Shown here piece after piece: positions 42,739 to 52,144 of a stretch of 64,000 nt of DNA (the first letter of the stretch is position 1; each line of letters starts with the position of its first letter). The stretch is taken from contig NZ_JACHYJ010000002.1 in the NCBI RefSeq assembly GCF_014192745.1, positions 248,001 through 312,000 on the forward strand, in the 5' to 3' direction. This DNA comes from Luteimonas sp. RC10 (GTDB lineage Bacteria > Pseudomonadota > Gammaproteobacteria > Xanthomonadales > Xanthomonadaceae). The notes beneath the pieces were generated by a model. That model worked only from the letters and a program-made list of their open reading frames with translations, ran no database searches and had not been told where the DNA came from. The translations under genes and the position numbers were made by a program.

Positions 42739-43875
42739 TCAGGCCTGCTGCGGCGCGCCGACCAGCGGCGCGGCGGCGCGGCGCGGCCGGCTCGGGAACG
42801 CGTGCCGCACGATCCGCCAGGTCACCTGGCCGAACTGCCGCAGCAGCGAACCGGTGTTGTAGGGCTGGCCGTAGCGCGCACAGATCTCGCGCACCTCGAC
42901 CGCCATCGCGCCATAACGATGCGCCGGCACGTCGGGATAGAAGTGATGCTCGATCTGGTGGCTCAGGTTGCCGGTCAGCAGGTGCATCAACCGGCCGCCA
43001 CCGATGTTCGACGAGCCGCGCAGCTGGCGCAGGTACCAGTGGCCGCGGGTCTCCTGGCGCAGGCAGTCCTTCGGGAACACCTCGGCATCAGCGGTGAAAT
43101 GGCCGCAGAAGATCACCACGAACGTCCAGATGTTGCGCAGGCCGTTGGCGACCAGGTTGCCCAGCAGCACCGGCAGGAAGAACGGGCCGGCCAGTGCCGG
43201 GAACAGCACGTAGTCCTTGAGCAGTTGCCGGCCCATCTTGCGGCCGACCGGCGCGAAATCGCGCGCGAGCTTGCCCTTGGGCATCTTGCCGGCGAACCAG
43301 CGGCCGACCTTCAGCTCCTGGATCGCCACGCCCCACTGGAAGTACAGCGCGAATACCGGCGCGATCAGCGGCTGCAGCAGGTAGAACGGCTTCCAGCGCT
43401 GCTCGGGGAAGATCCGCAGCAGGCCGTAACCGATGTCGTCGTCCATGCCGCGCACATTGGTGTAGGTGTGGTGGCGGTAATTGTGCGAATGCCGCCAGTT
43501 GTCGGCGGTGGCCACGATGTCCCACTCGTAGCGCTGGCCCTCGAGCTGCGGATCGCCCATGAAGTCGTACTGGCCGTGCATCACGTTGTGCCCGACCTCC
43601 ATGTTCTCCAGGATCTTGGCCAGCGCCAGCAGCAGCACGCCCGCCGGCCACGCCGCCCACAGGACCCACGGCACGAACGCACCGGCGATCGCACCGAGCA
43701 TCAACAGCGCGCGCCCGGCCAGGCCCGTCCAGCGCACCGCGGCGACGACCCGACGGATGTAGTCGGCATCGACCTTGCCCACCTGCGCCATCGTGCGCGT
43801 GTGCAGCGCGTCGAGTTCGGCGCCGAAGGCTTCGAGTTCCTGCGCGCCCAGGCGGCGGGCGGTGGTCTTGGACAT
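42739..43875 (-). CDS. desB: acyl-CoA desaturase, DesB-like
   Basis: A 378-residue integral membrane di-iron desaturase. The three histidine boxes are GHNVMHGQY near residue 95, HSHNYRHHTYTN near residue 130 and QIEHHFYPD near residue 312, with hydrophobic pairs between them. The start MSKTTARRLG at 43875 has GGAG seven bases upstream. The combination with the next gene (reductase) and the divergent TetR gene mirrors the Pseudomonas aeruginosa desB/desC/desT locus, in which DesB is an inducible acyl-CoA delta-9 desaturase. The symbol is by analogy with that locus. Confidence 0.9.
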   Translation of the reverse strand: MSKTTARRLGAQELEAFGAELDALHTRTMAQVGKVDADYIRRVVAAVRWTGLAGRALLMLGAIAGAFVPWVLWAAWPAGVLLLALAKILENMEVGHNVMHGQYDFMGDPQLEGQRYEWDIVATADNWRHSHNYRHHTYTNVRGMDDDIGYGLLRIFPEQRWKPFYLLQPLIAPVFALYFQWGVAIQELKVGRWFAGKMPKGKLARDFAPVGRKMGRQLLKDYVLFPALAGPFFLPVLLGNLVANGLRNIWTFVVIFCGHFTADAEVFPKDCLRQETRGHWYLRQLRGSSNIGGGRLMHLLTGNLSHQIEHHFYPDVPAHRYGAMAVEVREICARYGQPYNTGSLLRQFGQVTWRIVRHAFPSRPRRAAAPLVGAPQQA

Positions 43876-43893
43876 GAGGGAGCTCCGCAATTT

Positions 43894-45000
43894 CTACAGA
43901 TCGAGAACGAGATCGGTGACCGCACTGCTGACGCACAGCTTCAGTGCAGCCGAGGGCTCGCCGTGGACGTGGCCGGTGCGCAGGTCGCGCGCGGCGCCGG
44001 CGGCCTTGCCGCAAGCGCAGGTGTTGCAGATGCCCATGCGGCAGCCCGAGCTGGGCTTGAGCCCCTCGGCTTCGAGCGCTGCGAGCAGGTTGGTGCCGCG
44101 CGGCAATGTCAGCGCGCGCCCGCTGCGTGCCAGTTGAACCGACACCGTGCCGGTGTCGTCGACCGGCGGACTCGGCGGCGGCGTAAAGGCCTCGCTGCGC
44201 AACAGCGGCACGCGTCCGTCGAGCAGCGCCTGCGCGGTGGCGACGAAGCCACCGGGCCCACAGGCGTACACCTGGCGCTGCGCAAGATCAGCAACCAACG
44301 TGTCCAGCAGCGCAGCATCGATGCGGCCGCCGGCTTCGTCGCCGGCCACGGGCGCCTCGCCCGTCAGCACGAAGCGCACGTCGAAGCCGGCGTGGCGTGT
44401 GGCCAGCGTGCGGAGCTCCTCGACGAAACAAGCCTGCGTGCGATGGCGCGCCCAGTACAGCAACGTCACCGGCACCGGCATGTCCTGCGCGGCCAGTTGC
44501 CGGATCAGCGCCATCATCGGCGTAATCCCGCTGCCGGCCGCCAGCAGCAGCCAGCTGCCCTGTGGCGCCTCGGGCAGCACGAGATCGCCGAAGCCCGGAC
44601 CGATGTCGAACACGTCGCCGCGCTGTGCGCGCTCGAGCAAGTGTCCACTGACGCGGCCGCCCTCGACCTGCTTGACCGTGATCGTCAGACGGCCGTCGGC
44701 GCCGACCGGCGCATCGAGGCTGTAGCTGCGCGTGACGCGCACGCCGTCGATCTCGACCCCGAGATTCACGTGCTGGCCCGGCTGCGCACCAGTCCAGTGG
44801 CGATTGGGCTGCAAGGTCAGCGTGACCGCCCCTTCGGCGGCCGGCACCCGGCCCACGACCCGTGCGAGCGGCCGCTCCCAGGTCCACGTGGGATGCAGCC
44901 GGCGGGCCCAGAAGTCGAACACCGGGGGCGCGACGAAGGGCGCGGCAAGCCGACGAAGCGGGCTGCGCGGGCGGGAGGCAAGCGGGGAGACGGCGGACAT
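43894..45000 (-). CDS. desC: ferredoxin reductase-like electron donor to the desaturase, DesC-like
   Basis: A 368-residue fusion of an FAD-binding reductase domain (RSYSLDAPVG near residue 95), an NAD(P)-binding domain (LLLAAGSGITPMMALIRQL, VYACGPGGFV) and a C-terminal plant-type [2Fe-2S] domain with CRMGICNTCACG plus a distal Cys. This layout passes electrons from NAD(P)H to the desaturase. The start is ATG at 45000. The desB start lies 18 bases after its stop, so the two form an operon. The analogy to P. aeruginosa desC is strong. Confidence 0.9.
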   Translation of the reverse strand: MSAVSPLASRPRSPLRRLAAPFVAPPVFDFWARRLHPTWTWERPLARVVGRVPAAEGAVTLTLQPNRHWTGAQPGQHVNLGVEIDGVRVTRSYSLDAPVGADGRLTITVKQVEGGRVSGHLLERAQRGDVFDIGPGFGDLVLPEAPQGSWLLLAAGSGITPMMALIRQLAAQDMPVPVTLLYWARHRTQACFVEELRTLATRHAGFDVRFVLTGEAPVAGDEAGGRIDAALLDTLVADLAQRQVYACGPGGFVATAQALLDGRVPLLRSEAFTPPPSPPVDDTGTVSVQLARSGRALTLPRGTNLLAALEAEGLKPSSGCRMGICNTCACGKAAGAARDLRTGHVHGEPSAALKLCVSSAVTDLVLDL

Positions 45001-45029
45001 GGGGCGACTGTACAGGCATCCGCACAGGC

Positions 45030-45039
45030 GTGTATACAC
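45030..45039. promoter_or_regulatory. perfect palindrome GTGTATACAC in the desC-desT divergent region
   Basis: The ten-base perfect palindrome GTGTATACAC lies 30 bases before the desC start and upstream of desT. It contains TATACA, a possible -10 element for desC. In P. aeruginosa DesT represses desCB from a palindromic site in the promoter, so this is a good candidate operator; the local site was not compared with a known consensus. Confidence 0.45.
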
Positions 45040-45092
45040 TTGTGCATTAATTGTTCAGCGCGCCGTCTCCCGCGGTCAGGCGGCCGTTCCGG

Positions 45093-45806
45093 ATGCACTG
45101 TTATGCTGGTCGCCCGCTTCACCTGGCTTCCCCTTTGACCGTCACCGCTCCCGCGCCCGCCGGCGATCCCGCCGCTCCGGACGGTCAACCCGGCCGCAAG
45201 CCGACCATCGTCCGCGATGACCTGATCGCCGCGACGCTGCGCCTGATCGGTCCGCACCGCAGCGTCTCGACGCTGAGCCTGCGCGAAGTCGCGCGCGAGG
45301 CCGGCATCGCCCCCAACAGCTTCTATCGCCAGTTCCACGACATGGACGAACTGGCCGTCGCACTGATCGACCAGGCCGGCGAATCGCTGCGCCGCATCGT
45401 CGGTGACGCCCGCAAGCGCGCGGTCTCGGGCCGCAGCATCGTGCGCGGGTCGCTGGAGGCGTTCATGGAACGCCTGCGCGCCGACGACAAGCTGCTGCAC
45501 GTGCTGCTGCGCGAGGGCACCGTGGGCTCGGACGCCTTCAAGCGCGCAGTGGACCGGCAACTGCACTTCTTCGAGGACGAACTGCGCGCCGACCTCGTGC
45601 GCATTGCCGCTGCCCAGGGCGCGGCCTTCCACGAACCGGCGCTGGTGGCCCGCGCGATCACCCGCCTGGTGTTCGCGCTGGGCGGCACCGCGCTCGACTC
45701 GCCGCCCGAACGCGACGACGCCCTGGTCGACGACCTCGCGAAGATGATCCGCATGCTGCTGCGCGGCGCCGCCGCCGTCGGCGCCGATCGCGCGCACCGC
45801 GGCTGA
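45093..45806 (+). CDS. desT: TetR-family regulator, DesT-like
   Basis: About 237 residues from the ATG at 45093; the true start is uncertain (TTG at 45135 or 45051 are options and none has a good ribosome binding site). The DNA-binding domain reads RDDLIAATLRLIGPHRSVST, then LREVAREAGIAPNSFYRQFHDMDEL, the TetR helix-turn-helix. The ligand domain follows with FMERLRADDKLLHVLLREG and ITRLVFALGGTALD. It is divergent from desC-desB, as desT is in P. aeruginosa, where the protein senses the acyl-CoA saturation ratio. Assignment is by homology pattern and position. Confidence 0.85.
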   Translation: MHCYAGRPLHLASPLTVTAPAPAGDPAAPDGQPGRKPTIVRDDLIAATLRLIGPHRSVSTLSLREVAREAGIAPNSFYRQFHDMDELAVALIDQAGESLRRIVGDARKRAVSGRSIVRGSLEAFMERLRADDKLLHVLLREGTVGSDAFKRAVDRQLHFFEDELRADLVRIAAAQGAAFHEPALVARAITRLVFALGGTALDSPPERDDALVDDLAKMIRMLLRGAAAVGADRAHRG

Positions 45807-46316
45807 CGCGCGAAGAGTGGCCCCCACCCGCCGCACTGCGCGCGGCGACCTTTTCGCCCTCCCCCGCATCGCGGGGGAGGGTTGGGTGGGGGCGCTTTCC
45901 CGCGACGACCCGTCCCTCACCCACCACGCTGCGCGGCGACCTTGGCGCCCTCCCCCGCATCGCGGGGGAGGGTTGGGTGGGGGCGCTTTCCCGCGACGGC
46001 CCGTCCCCCACCCGCCACGCTGCGCGCGGCGACCTTGGCGCCCTCCCCCGCATCGCGGGGGAGGGTTGGGGTGGGGGTGCTTTCCCGCGACGGCCCGCCC
46101 CACCCGCCACGCTGCGCGCGGCGACCTCCCCCGCAAGCGGGGGAGGTGGATAGCAGCGACGCCTTTACTCCGTTGGGATGGGGGCCGCTTTTCCCCGAAG
46201 CGCCAAGCCCACCGCCCGCACCACCTACAACCCCCCTTCACACCCACTGGCGGAGGCTGGCCGCTCCTTTCGCTTCTGTCCGGCATCGCATCCCGCTGCC
46301 GGCCTACCCGATCCCG
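45807..46316. repeat. tandem GC-rich repeats between desT and the xdhC-like gene
   Basis: About 510 bases without a credible gene. From 45837 to about 46150 there are three and a half copies of an 83-93 base unit, each holding CTCCCCCGCATCGCGGGGG followed by GGTTGGGTGGGGGCGCTTTC and a CCCGCGACGGCCCG-like stretch. The palindrome spacing is 91, 93 and then 83 bases. The last copy is degenerate (CCTCCCCCGCAAGCGGGGGAGG). From about 46160 to 46316 nothing repetitive or coding was seen. Confidence 0.85.
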
Positions 46317-47363
46317 ATGGCCGCAGTCGCCCCCCTGCTCCGCACGTCGCCGATGCCGACCCGACCGGCATCGACGCCACGTCCGCAGGCGCCGTGCTCC
46401 CGCTTTGCGGACGGCGACCCAGGCGCCGTACTGCGGGCAGCGCGCGATGCGCTGGCGGCAGGGACGCGCCCGGTGCTGGCGATCGTCGTCGAGACCGAGG
46501 GCTCGACCTATGCCGCGCCTGGCACGCTCGCGCTGTTCAGCGAGGCTCTGCAGCATGGCTGGATCAGCGGCGGGTGTCTGGAACCCGAGATCGCGCGCTT
46601 GGCGATGGAGGCCGCAGCCGGCGAGCGCATCGGCTGGCTGGAGATCGACACCACCGACGATGGCGCCCTGTTCCTGGGCTCGGCCGTCGGCTGCCGCGGC
46701 CGCCAGCTGATCGCGCTGCTGCCGCTCGCCGCGCTGCCCGGCGTCGATACCGCGCTGCAGACCTGGCTTGGCGATCGCCAGGACCTGACGATCACGCTCG
46801 ATCGTCACGGCGACATCGGCTGGCATATCGGCGCACGCAGCGGGCACTGGTGCCTGCCCAGCGATCCGGTCCCGCCCTCCGCCGTGGCGCAATGGCCCGT
46901 CATCGTGCGACGCGCCCCGTCCGTTCTCGTCCTCGGCACCGGCCCCGAAACGCCGGTGCTCGTGCCGATGCTGCGTACGCTGGGCTGGCGTGTGGTGGTC
47001 GCCGATGCCCGCCCCGCGTGGCGCGCGCGCGTCGCGCCGGATATCGACGTGATCGAGGCGACACCGATTGACGCGATCGCCACCCATGCCGATGCCGATG
47101 TCGCGTTGGTCATGCACCACGGCTTCGAGGCCGACCGAGACGCGCTCGAGGCCTTGGCGGCCTCGCACATCCCGTTCATCGGCCTGCTCGGCCCCGATCG
47201 CCGACGCCGCGACCTGTTCAAGCTGCTGCGCCCCGACGATCGCGACGCGCTTGCTGACCGTCTGCAGTCGCCGGTTGGCATCCCCGGCTGCGGCCGCGGT
47301 GCTGCGGCGATCGCGTTGAGCATCGCCACACAGTTGCAGCACTGGCGCGGCGCGCAAGCGTAG
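46317..47363 (+). CDS. XdhC/CoxI family molybdoenzyme maturation factor
   Basis: A 348-residue protein. The N-terminal XdhC/CoxI domain reads VLAIVVETEGSTYAAPGTLALF near residue 50, then HGWISGGCLEPEIARLA, and the C-terminal Rossmann-like XdhC domain reads VLVLGTGPETPVLVPMLR with GLLGPDRRRRDLFKLL. These proteins bind molybdenum cofactor and load it, often with the terminal sulphur, onto xanthine dehydrogenase-family enzymes. Its position 343 bases upstream of a PaoABC-type operon fits a PaoD-like role. ATG at 46317 or 46353. Confidence 0.88.
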   Translation: MAAVAPLLRTSPMPTRPASTPRPQAPCSRFADGDPGAVLRAARDALAAGTRPVLAIVVETEGSTYAAPGTLALFSEALQHGWISGGCLEPEIARLAMEAAAGERIGWLEIDTTDDGALFLGSAVGCRGRQLIALLPLAALPGVDTALQTWLGDRQDLTITLDRHGDIGWHIGARSGHWCLPSDPVPPSAVAQWPVIVRRAPSVLVLGTGPETPVLVPMLRTLGWRVVVADARPAWRARVAPDIDVIEATPIDAIATHADADVALVMHHGFEADRDALEALAASHIPFIGLLGPDRRRRDLFKLLRPDDRDALADRLQSPVGIPGCGRGAAAIALSIATQLQHWRGAQA

Positions 47364-47706
47364 CCGCGCATGAGGCACGCGCGCGTCGAGCGCTGCCCTC
47401 GTTTCAAATCACGCCAGCGTGTACGCCGAATCGCGCGCAGATGATGCGCTGTCGTTCGCGACAGCGAAGCTCGGGCCAAGACAGCGCAAGCGCACGCCCA
47501 CCCGCTCGCATCGAATGAATGGGCACGCCCGACCACGCCGAACGTGATCACACCGACGGCAAATCCGCCCCGTTCTTGATCCCCTCGACACGCCACGACC
47601 GGCACGCTCGCCCCTGCACCGTACGCGTGTGCGCCCTGCCAGCGCCCCCATCCCGCCAGATCCCCGCCAGCCCGTGCCCCCGGTCGCCAGCCAGAAGGAT
47701 TCCGCC
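47364..47706. other. gap before the pao-type operon
   Basis: About 340 bases with no supported gene on either strand. AGAAGGA at about 47692-47698 is the ribosome binding site for the first subunit gene. No clear promoter pair, operator or terminator was recognised. Confidence 0.4.
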
Positions 47707-48360
47707 ATGTCACCGCTCTCCCGCCGCGAACTGCTCAAGGCAGGCGCGGCCTCGGCCGGCGCCGTCGCCGCGCCCGGCATCGCCCAGGCCGCCACCGCCT
47801 CCGTGACCGCCGCCCCGCCCCGCCCCCCGGTCATGCAACGCGTCTCGCTGGAGGTCAACGGCCGCCGCATTGAGCGCGAGGTCGACACGCGCACCACGCT
47901 GCTCGACCTGCTGCGCGAGCACCTGCAGCTCACCGGCACCAAGAAGGGCTGCGACCACGGCCAGTGCGGCGCCTGCACCGCGATCGTCGATGGCCGCCGC
48001 ATCAATACTTGTCTGACGCTGGCAGTGATGAACGCCGATGCCAAGGTCACCACGATCGAAGGCCTCGGCACGCCCGAGCGCCTGCATCCGATGCAGGCGG
48101 CCTTCGTCAAGCACGACGGCTACCAGTGCGGCTATTGCACGCCCGGGCAGATCTGCTCGGCGGTCGCGGCGCTCGAGGAAGTGCGCGCTGGCATTCCGAG
48201 CCATGTCACCGGCGACCTCACTGCCCGTCCTGCGCTCAGCCCCGATGAGATCCGCGAGCGCATGAGCGGCAACCTCTGCCGCTGCGGCGCCTACGCCAAC
48301 ATCCTCGACGCGATCGAGGACGTCGCAGGCGGCCGCCGCCGGGCGGAGGCTGGCGCATGA
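47707..48360 (+). CDS. paoA: aldehyde oxidoreductase iron-sulphur subunit, Tat-exported (PaoA-like)
   Basis: A 217-residue subunit. The N-terminus has a twin-arginine signal ([14 protein letters not shown], then an ALA-rich core), so the assembled enzyme would be exported folded to the periplasm. Two [2Fe-2S] domains follow: the plant-type [16 protein letters not shown] with a later Cys, and the helical domain with [12 protein letters not shown] and [15 protein letters not shown] precedes the ATG. The stop overlaps the next gene by four bases. The arrangement matches E. coli PaoABC (YagTSR), a periplasmic aldehyde dehydrogenase. Confidence 0.93.
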   Translation: MSPLSRRELLKAGAASAGAVAAPGIAQAATASVTAAPPRPPVMQRVSLEVNGRRIEREVDTRTTLLDLLREHLQLTGTKKGCDHGQCGACTAIVDGRRINTCLTLAVMNADAKVTTIEGLGTPERLHPMQAAFVKHDGYQCGYCTPGQICSAVAALEEVRAGIPSHVTGDLTARPALSPDEIRERMSGNLCRCGAYANILDAIEDVAGGRRRAEAGA

Positions 48361-49316
48361 AGGCCTTCGACTACACACGCGCCGCCTCCCCGGCCGAGGC
48401 AGCAGCCGCTGCTGCCCGTACGCCGGGCGCGAAGTTCATCGCCGGTGGCACCAACCTGCTCGACCTGATGAAGCTCGAGATCGAGACGCCTGCCCAGTTG
48501 ATCGACGTCAACGGCCTGGCCCTGGACACGATCGACGCAACGCCCGACGGCGGCCTGCGCATCGGCGCGCTGGTGCGCAACACCGAGCTCGCCGCCGACG
48601 CGCGTGTGCGCCGCGATTACCCGCTGCTGTCGCGCGCCCTGCTCGCCGGCGCCTCCGGCCAGTTGCGCAACCGCGCGACCACTGCCGGCAACCTGCTGCA
48701 GCGCACGCGCTGCCCATACTTCTACGACACCGCGCAACCCTGCAACAAGCGCCTGCCCGGCAGCGGCTGTGGCGCACTGGACGGCTACAGCCGGCAGCTC
48801 GCGGTCATCGGCGGCAGCCGCGCCTGCATCGCCACCCACCCCAGCGACATGGCGGTCGCGATGCGTGCACTCGATGCGGTCGTGGAGACGGTGCAGCCCG
48901 ATGGCCGCGAACGTCGCATCGCGCTCGCCGAGCTGTATCCCGCCCCCGGCGACACCCCGCAGCGCGACACCGTGCTCACCCCCGGCGAACTGATCACTGC
49001 GGTCGTGCTGCCGCCGCCAGTCGGCGGCCGCCAGCTCTACCGCAAGGTCCGCGACCGCGCCTCGTACGCCTTTGCGTTGGTCTCGGTCGCAGCGATCGTG
49101 CACGACGACGGCCGCGGCCGCATCGCCGTGGGCGGCGTCGCCCACAAGCCCTGGCGCAGCGACGCGGCCGATGCCGAACTGCCCAACGGGGCGGCCGCGG
49201 TCGCCGCGCGCCTGTTCGAGGGCGCCACGCCAACCGACGACAACCGCTTCAAGCTCACGCTCGCCCAGCGCACGATCGCGGCCGTGCTCATCGAGGCACA
49301 GGAGACCCGCACATGA
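48357..49316 (+). CDS. paoB: aldehyde oxidoreductase FAD subunit (PaoB-like)
   Basis: A 319-residue FAD-binding subunit of the xanthine oxidase family. [18 protein letters not shown] is the first FAD-binding motif and [19 protein letters not shown] the second. The Cys-rich insertion ([20 protein letters not shown]) matches the extra [4Fe-4S] site of PaoB and of 4-hydroxybenzoyl-CoA reductase. Four-base ATGA overlaps on both sides show tight operon structure. There is no signal peptide, as expected for co-export with the Tat-tagged subunit. Confidence 0.93.
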   Translation: MKAFDYTRAASPAEAAAAAARTPGAKFIAGGTNLLDLMKLEIETPAQLIDVNGLALDTIDATPDGGLRIGALVRNTELAADARVRRDYPLLSRALLAGASGQLRNRATTAGNLLQRTRCPYFYDTAQPCNKRLPGSGCGALDGYSRQLAVIGGSRACIATHPSDMAVAMRALDAVVETVQPDGRERRIALAELYPAPGDTPQRDTVLTPGELITAVVLPPPVGGRQLYRKVRDRASYAFALVSVAAIVHDDGRGRIAVGGVAHKPWRSDAADAELPNGAAAVAARLFEGATPTDDNRFKLTLAQRTIAAVLIEAQETRT

Positions 49317-51511
49317 AGTTCGACACCCCTGCCGGCCCCAATCCGATCGACCGCCTGCGCGTGGTCGGCCAGCCGCTCGACCGCATCGACGGCCCACACA
49401 AGGTCACTGGCACCGCCCCGTATGCCTATGAATGGCATGACGTCACCGAGCGCGCCGCCTATGGCCACGTTGTCGGCGCCGGCATCGCCAAGGGCCGCAT
49501 TGCCGCGCTCGACACCTCGGCGGCCGAACGCGCACCGGGCGTGCTGGCCGTGGTCACCGCGCGCAACGCCGGCGAGCTCGGCAAGGGCAGAATGAACACC
49601 GCGACCTTGCTCGGCGGCCCGGCGATCGAGCACTACCACCAGGCCATCGCGCTGGTTGTCGCCGAGACGTTCGAGCAGGCGCGCGCCGCGGCGGCGTTGG
49701 TGCGCGTGACCTACGCACGCGAGCCCGGCCGCTTTTCGCTGCACGCCGAAAAAGACCGCGCCATCAAGCCCGACGGCGACACCCCGGCCGACACTGCGGT
49801 CGGCGATTTCGACAGCGCGTTCGCATCGGCCGAGGTCACGCTCGATGCCACCTACACCACCCCCGACCAGTCGCACGCGATGATGGAGCCGATGGCCTCG
49901 CTCGCGGCCTGGGACGGCGACCATGTGACGATCTGGACCTCGAACCAGATGATCGCCTGGAGTCGCGGCGACGTCGCGCGCACGCTCGGCCTCGCCCCGG
50001 AGAAGGTGCGCCTGGTCTCGCCGTACATCGGTGGCGGCTTCGGCGGCAAGCTGTTCGTGCGCGCCGATGCGATTCTCGCTGCGCTCGGCGCGCGCGCGGC
50101 CAAGCGCCCGGTCAAGGTCGCCCTGCACCGCCCATTGATCGCCAACAACACCACGCACCGCCCGGCGACCGAGCAACGCATCCGCATCGGCGCGCGCCGC
50201 GACGGCCGCATCACCGCGATCGGCCACGAAAGTTGGTCGGGCAACCTGCCCGGCGGCGACCCGGAGGTCGCGATCCAACAGACCCGCCTGCTCTACGCCG
50301 GCGAGCACCGCATGACCAAGATGCGCCTGGCCACGCTCGACCTGCCGGAGGGCAATGCGATGCGCGCGCCTGGCGAAACGCCCGGCCTGATGGCGCTGGA
50401 AATCGCGATCGACGAAATGGCCGAGAAGCTCGGCATGGACCCGGTCGAGTTCCGCATCCGCAACGACACCCAGGTCGATCCCGAAAAACCGGAGCGGCCG
50501 TTCTCGCAACGACAACTGGTCGAGTGCCTGCGCCAGGGCGCCGAGCGCTTCGGCTGGAACCGTCGTGCCGCGCACGGCAGCGTGCGCGACGGTCGCTGGC
50601 TCGTCGGCCTGGGCATGGCCGCCGGCTTCCGCAATGCGCCGGTCACCAAGTCCGGCGCCCGTGCGCGCCTGCAGCCCGACGGCCGGGTCACGGTCGAAAC
50701 CGACATGACCGACATCGGTACCGGCAGCTACACAATCATTGCGCAGACCGCCGCCGAAACGATGGGGCTGCCGATCGCACAGATCGAGGTCAAGCTTGGC
50801 GATTCCGACTTCCCCGCTTCCGCCGGCTCCGGCGGCCAATGGGGTGCCAACAGCGCGACCGCCGGCGTGTACGCCGCCTGCATGAAATTGCGCGAGGTGA
50901 TTGCGACCCGGCTCGACCTCGACCCGGCGACCGCAGAGTTCGTCGATGGCGAAGTGCGCGGCGGAGGGCGCGCGGTCAAGCTCGCCGACGTGGCTGGCGA
51001 CGGCCAGATCGTCGTCGAGGATGCGATTGAGTTTGGCGACCTCGACAAGCAGAAGCAGCTGTCGACGTTCGCTGCGCACTTCTGCGAAGTCGGCGTTGAC
51101 GCGCTGACGGGCGAAACCCGTGTGCGGCGCATGCTCGCCGTGTGCGCCGCCGGTCGCATCCTCAACCCGAAGCAGGCACGCAGCCAGGTCATCGGCGCGA
51201 TGACGATGGGCATCGGCGCCGCCTTGTCGGAGGAACTGGCCGTCGACGAGCGCCTCGGCTTCTTCGTCAATCACGACCTCGCCGGCTACGAAGTCCCCGT
51301 GCATGCCGACGTGCCCGAGCAGGAGGTCGTATTCCTGGATGAAGCCGACGCCGACAGTTCGCCGATGAAGGCCAAGGGTGTCGGCGAACTGGGCCTGTGC
51401 GGCGTCAGCGCCGCGATCGCCAACGCCATCCACAACGCCACCGGCGTGCGCGTGCGCGATTACCCGATCACGCTCGACAAGCTGCTGCCCGGTTTGCCGG
51501 ACGTGGCCTGA
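49313..51511 (+). CDS. paoC: aldehyde oxidoreductase molybdenum-binding subunit (PaoC-like)
   Basis: A 732-residue catalytic subunit, the same length as E. coli PaoC. The substrate/cofactor regions are visible: [17 protein letters not shown] near residue 245, [20 protein letters not shown] near residue 350, [16 protein letters not shown], and the catalytic base Glu in [11 protein letters not shown] near residue 690. It oxidises aldehydes to acids with molybdopterin, probably broad aromatic substrates by analogy. It is the last gene of the operon; an XdhC-like factor lies upstream. Confidence 0.95.
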   Translation: MKFDTPAGPNPIDRLRVVGQPLDRIDGPHKVTGTAPYAYEWHDVTERAAYGHVVGAGIAKGRIAALDTSAAERAPGVLAVVTARNAGELGKGRMNTATLLGGPAIEHYHQAIALVVAETFEQARAAAALVRVTYAREPGRFSLHAEKDRAIKPDGDTPADTAVGDFDSAFASAEVTLDATYTTPDQSHAMMEPMASLAAWDGDHVTIWTSNQMIAWSRGDVARTLGLAPEKVRLVSPYIGGGFGGKLFVRADAILAALGARAAKRPVKVALHRPLIANNTTHRPATEQRIRIGARRDGRITAIGHESWSGNLPGGDPEVAIQQTRLLYAGEHRMTKMRLATLDLPEGNAMRAPGETPGLMALEIAIDEMAEKLGMDPVEFRIRNDTQVDPEKPERPFSQRQLVECLRQGAERFGWNRRAAHGSVRDGRWLVGLGMAAGFRNAPVTKSGARARLQPDGRVTVETDMTDIGTGSYTIIAQTAAETMGLPIAQIEVKLGDSDFPASAGSGGQWGANSATAGVYAACMKLREVIATRLDLDPATAEFVDGEVRGGGRAVKLADVAGDGQIVVEDAIEFGDLDKQKQLSTFAAHFCEVGVDALTGETRVRRMLAVCAAGRILNPKQARSQVIGAMTMGIGAALSEELAVDERLGFFVNHDLAGYEVPVHADVPEQEVVFLDEADADSSPMKAKGVGELGLCGVSAAIANAIHNATGVRVRDYPITLDKLLPGLPDVA

Positions 51512-51752
51512 TCTCGTCTGATCGCCGGCCTGGCGCTTTGCATCGGAACGCACGAGGCGACAACCTCGTCTCGTGCGTTTCGGTCACTACTGCGGACGAT
51601 GGCTCCAACGCGCGCGTCGACTGCACGAACCCCGGCGTCGCGTCCGACGTGATGTTGTGGCGAGCGCAATGCGGGTCGCAACGCGCCGCTTTCGCCGGTG
51701 CGCTGCGCGCGCCGACGGCAATCGAGGCGGTACAGCGCACATGCGCTCGGCG

Positions 51753-51938
51753 TCATCCGCCCGCGAGGCCCCCACCTGCACGCCCCGGCAGTGCATCGTC
51801 GTTCTCGGGCGCATCCGGATCATCGAGATCGCCGACCTCGCGGTCGATCCCTGTCTTCGGATCGCGCGTGGGGGTGCGCGTGTTGTCCTCGTCCTGCGGC
51901 GTGGCGCCGCCCTGCGTCTTGCCCGCTTGCGTGGTCAT
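51753..51938 (-). CDS. small acidic, probably disordered hypothetical protein
   Basis: A 61-residue frame starting MTTQAGKTQGG, rich in Asp, Gly, Pro and Thr with no hydrophobic core (DREVGDLDDPDAPENDDALP). A GGGAT-like site precedes the ATG at a reasonable distance. The acidic bias differs from the Arg/Ala-rich translations of the other frames here, which argues for a real gene, but there is no other evidence. It lies alone between the pao operon and a channel gene on the opposite strand. Confidence 0.5.
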   Translation of the reverse strand: MTTQAGKTQGGATPQDEDNTRTPTRDPKTGIDREVGDLDDPDAPENDDALPGRAGGGLAGG

Positions 51939-52144
51939 GGCGTTGATCCCGGTGGTGGAGCCTCGAGGCTAGGGCCGCGTGCGTGAAGACCACTGCGGAA
52001 GGCGCACCGTGCTGATCCTCCGATCGGCATCTACTGCACCAATCACGGTACAACCAGCCCCACCCGATGCCTGCCCCCCGATGCGCCTGGCCGCAACGTT
52101 CACCGCGCATCCGCTACACCTGTCCCTCCGCACGGACCGCGCCG

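Noticed and set aside
45837..46150. Tandem repeats considered as a CRISPR array
   Set aside because: Units are 83-93 bp with conserved 'spacers', no cas genes nearby, and few copies.
51573..51986. Open frames on the plus strand opposite the small acidic protein
   Set aside because: Composition is Arg/Cys-rich noise and the minus-strand frame has the more protein-like start context.
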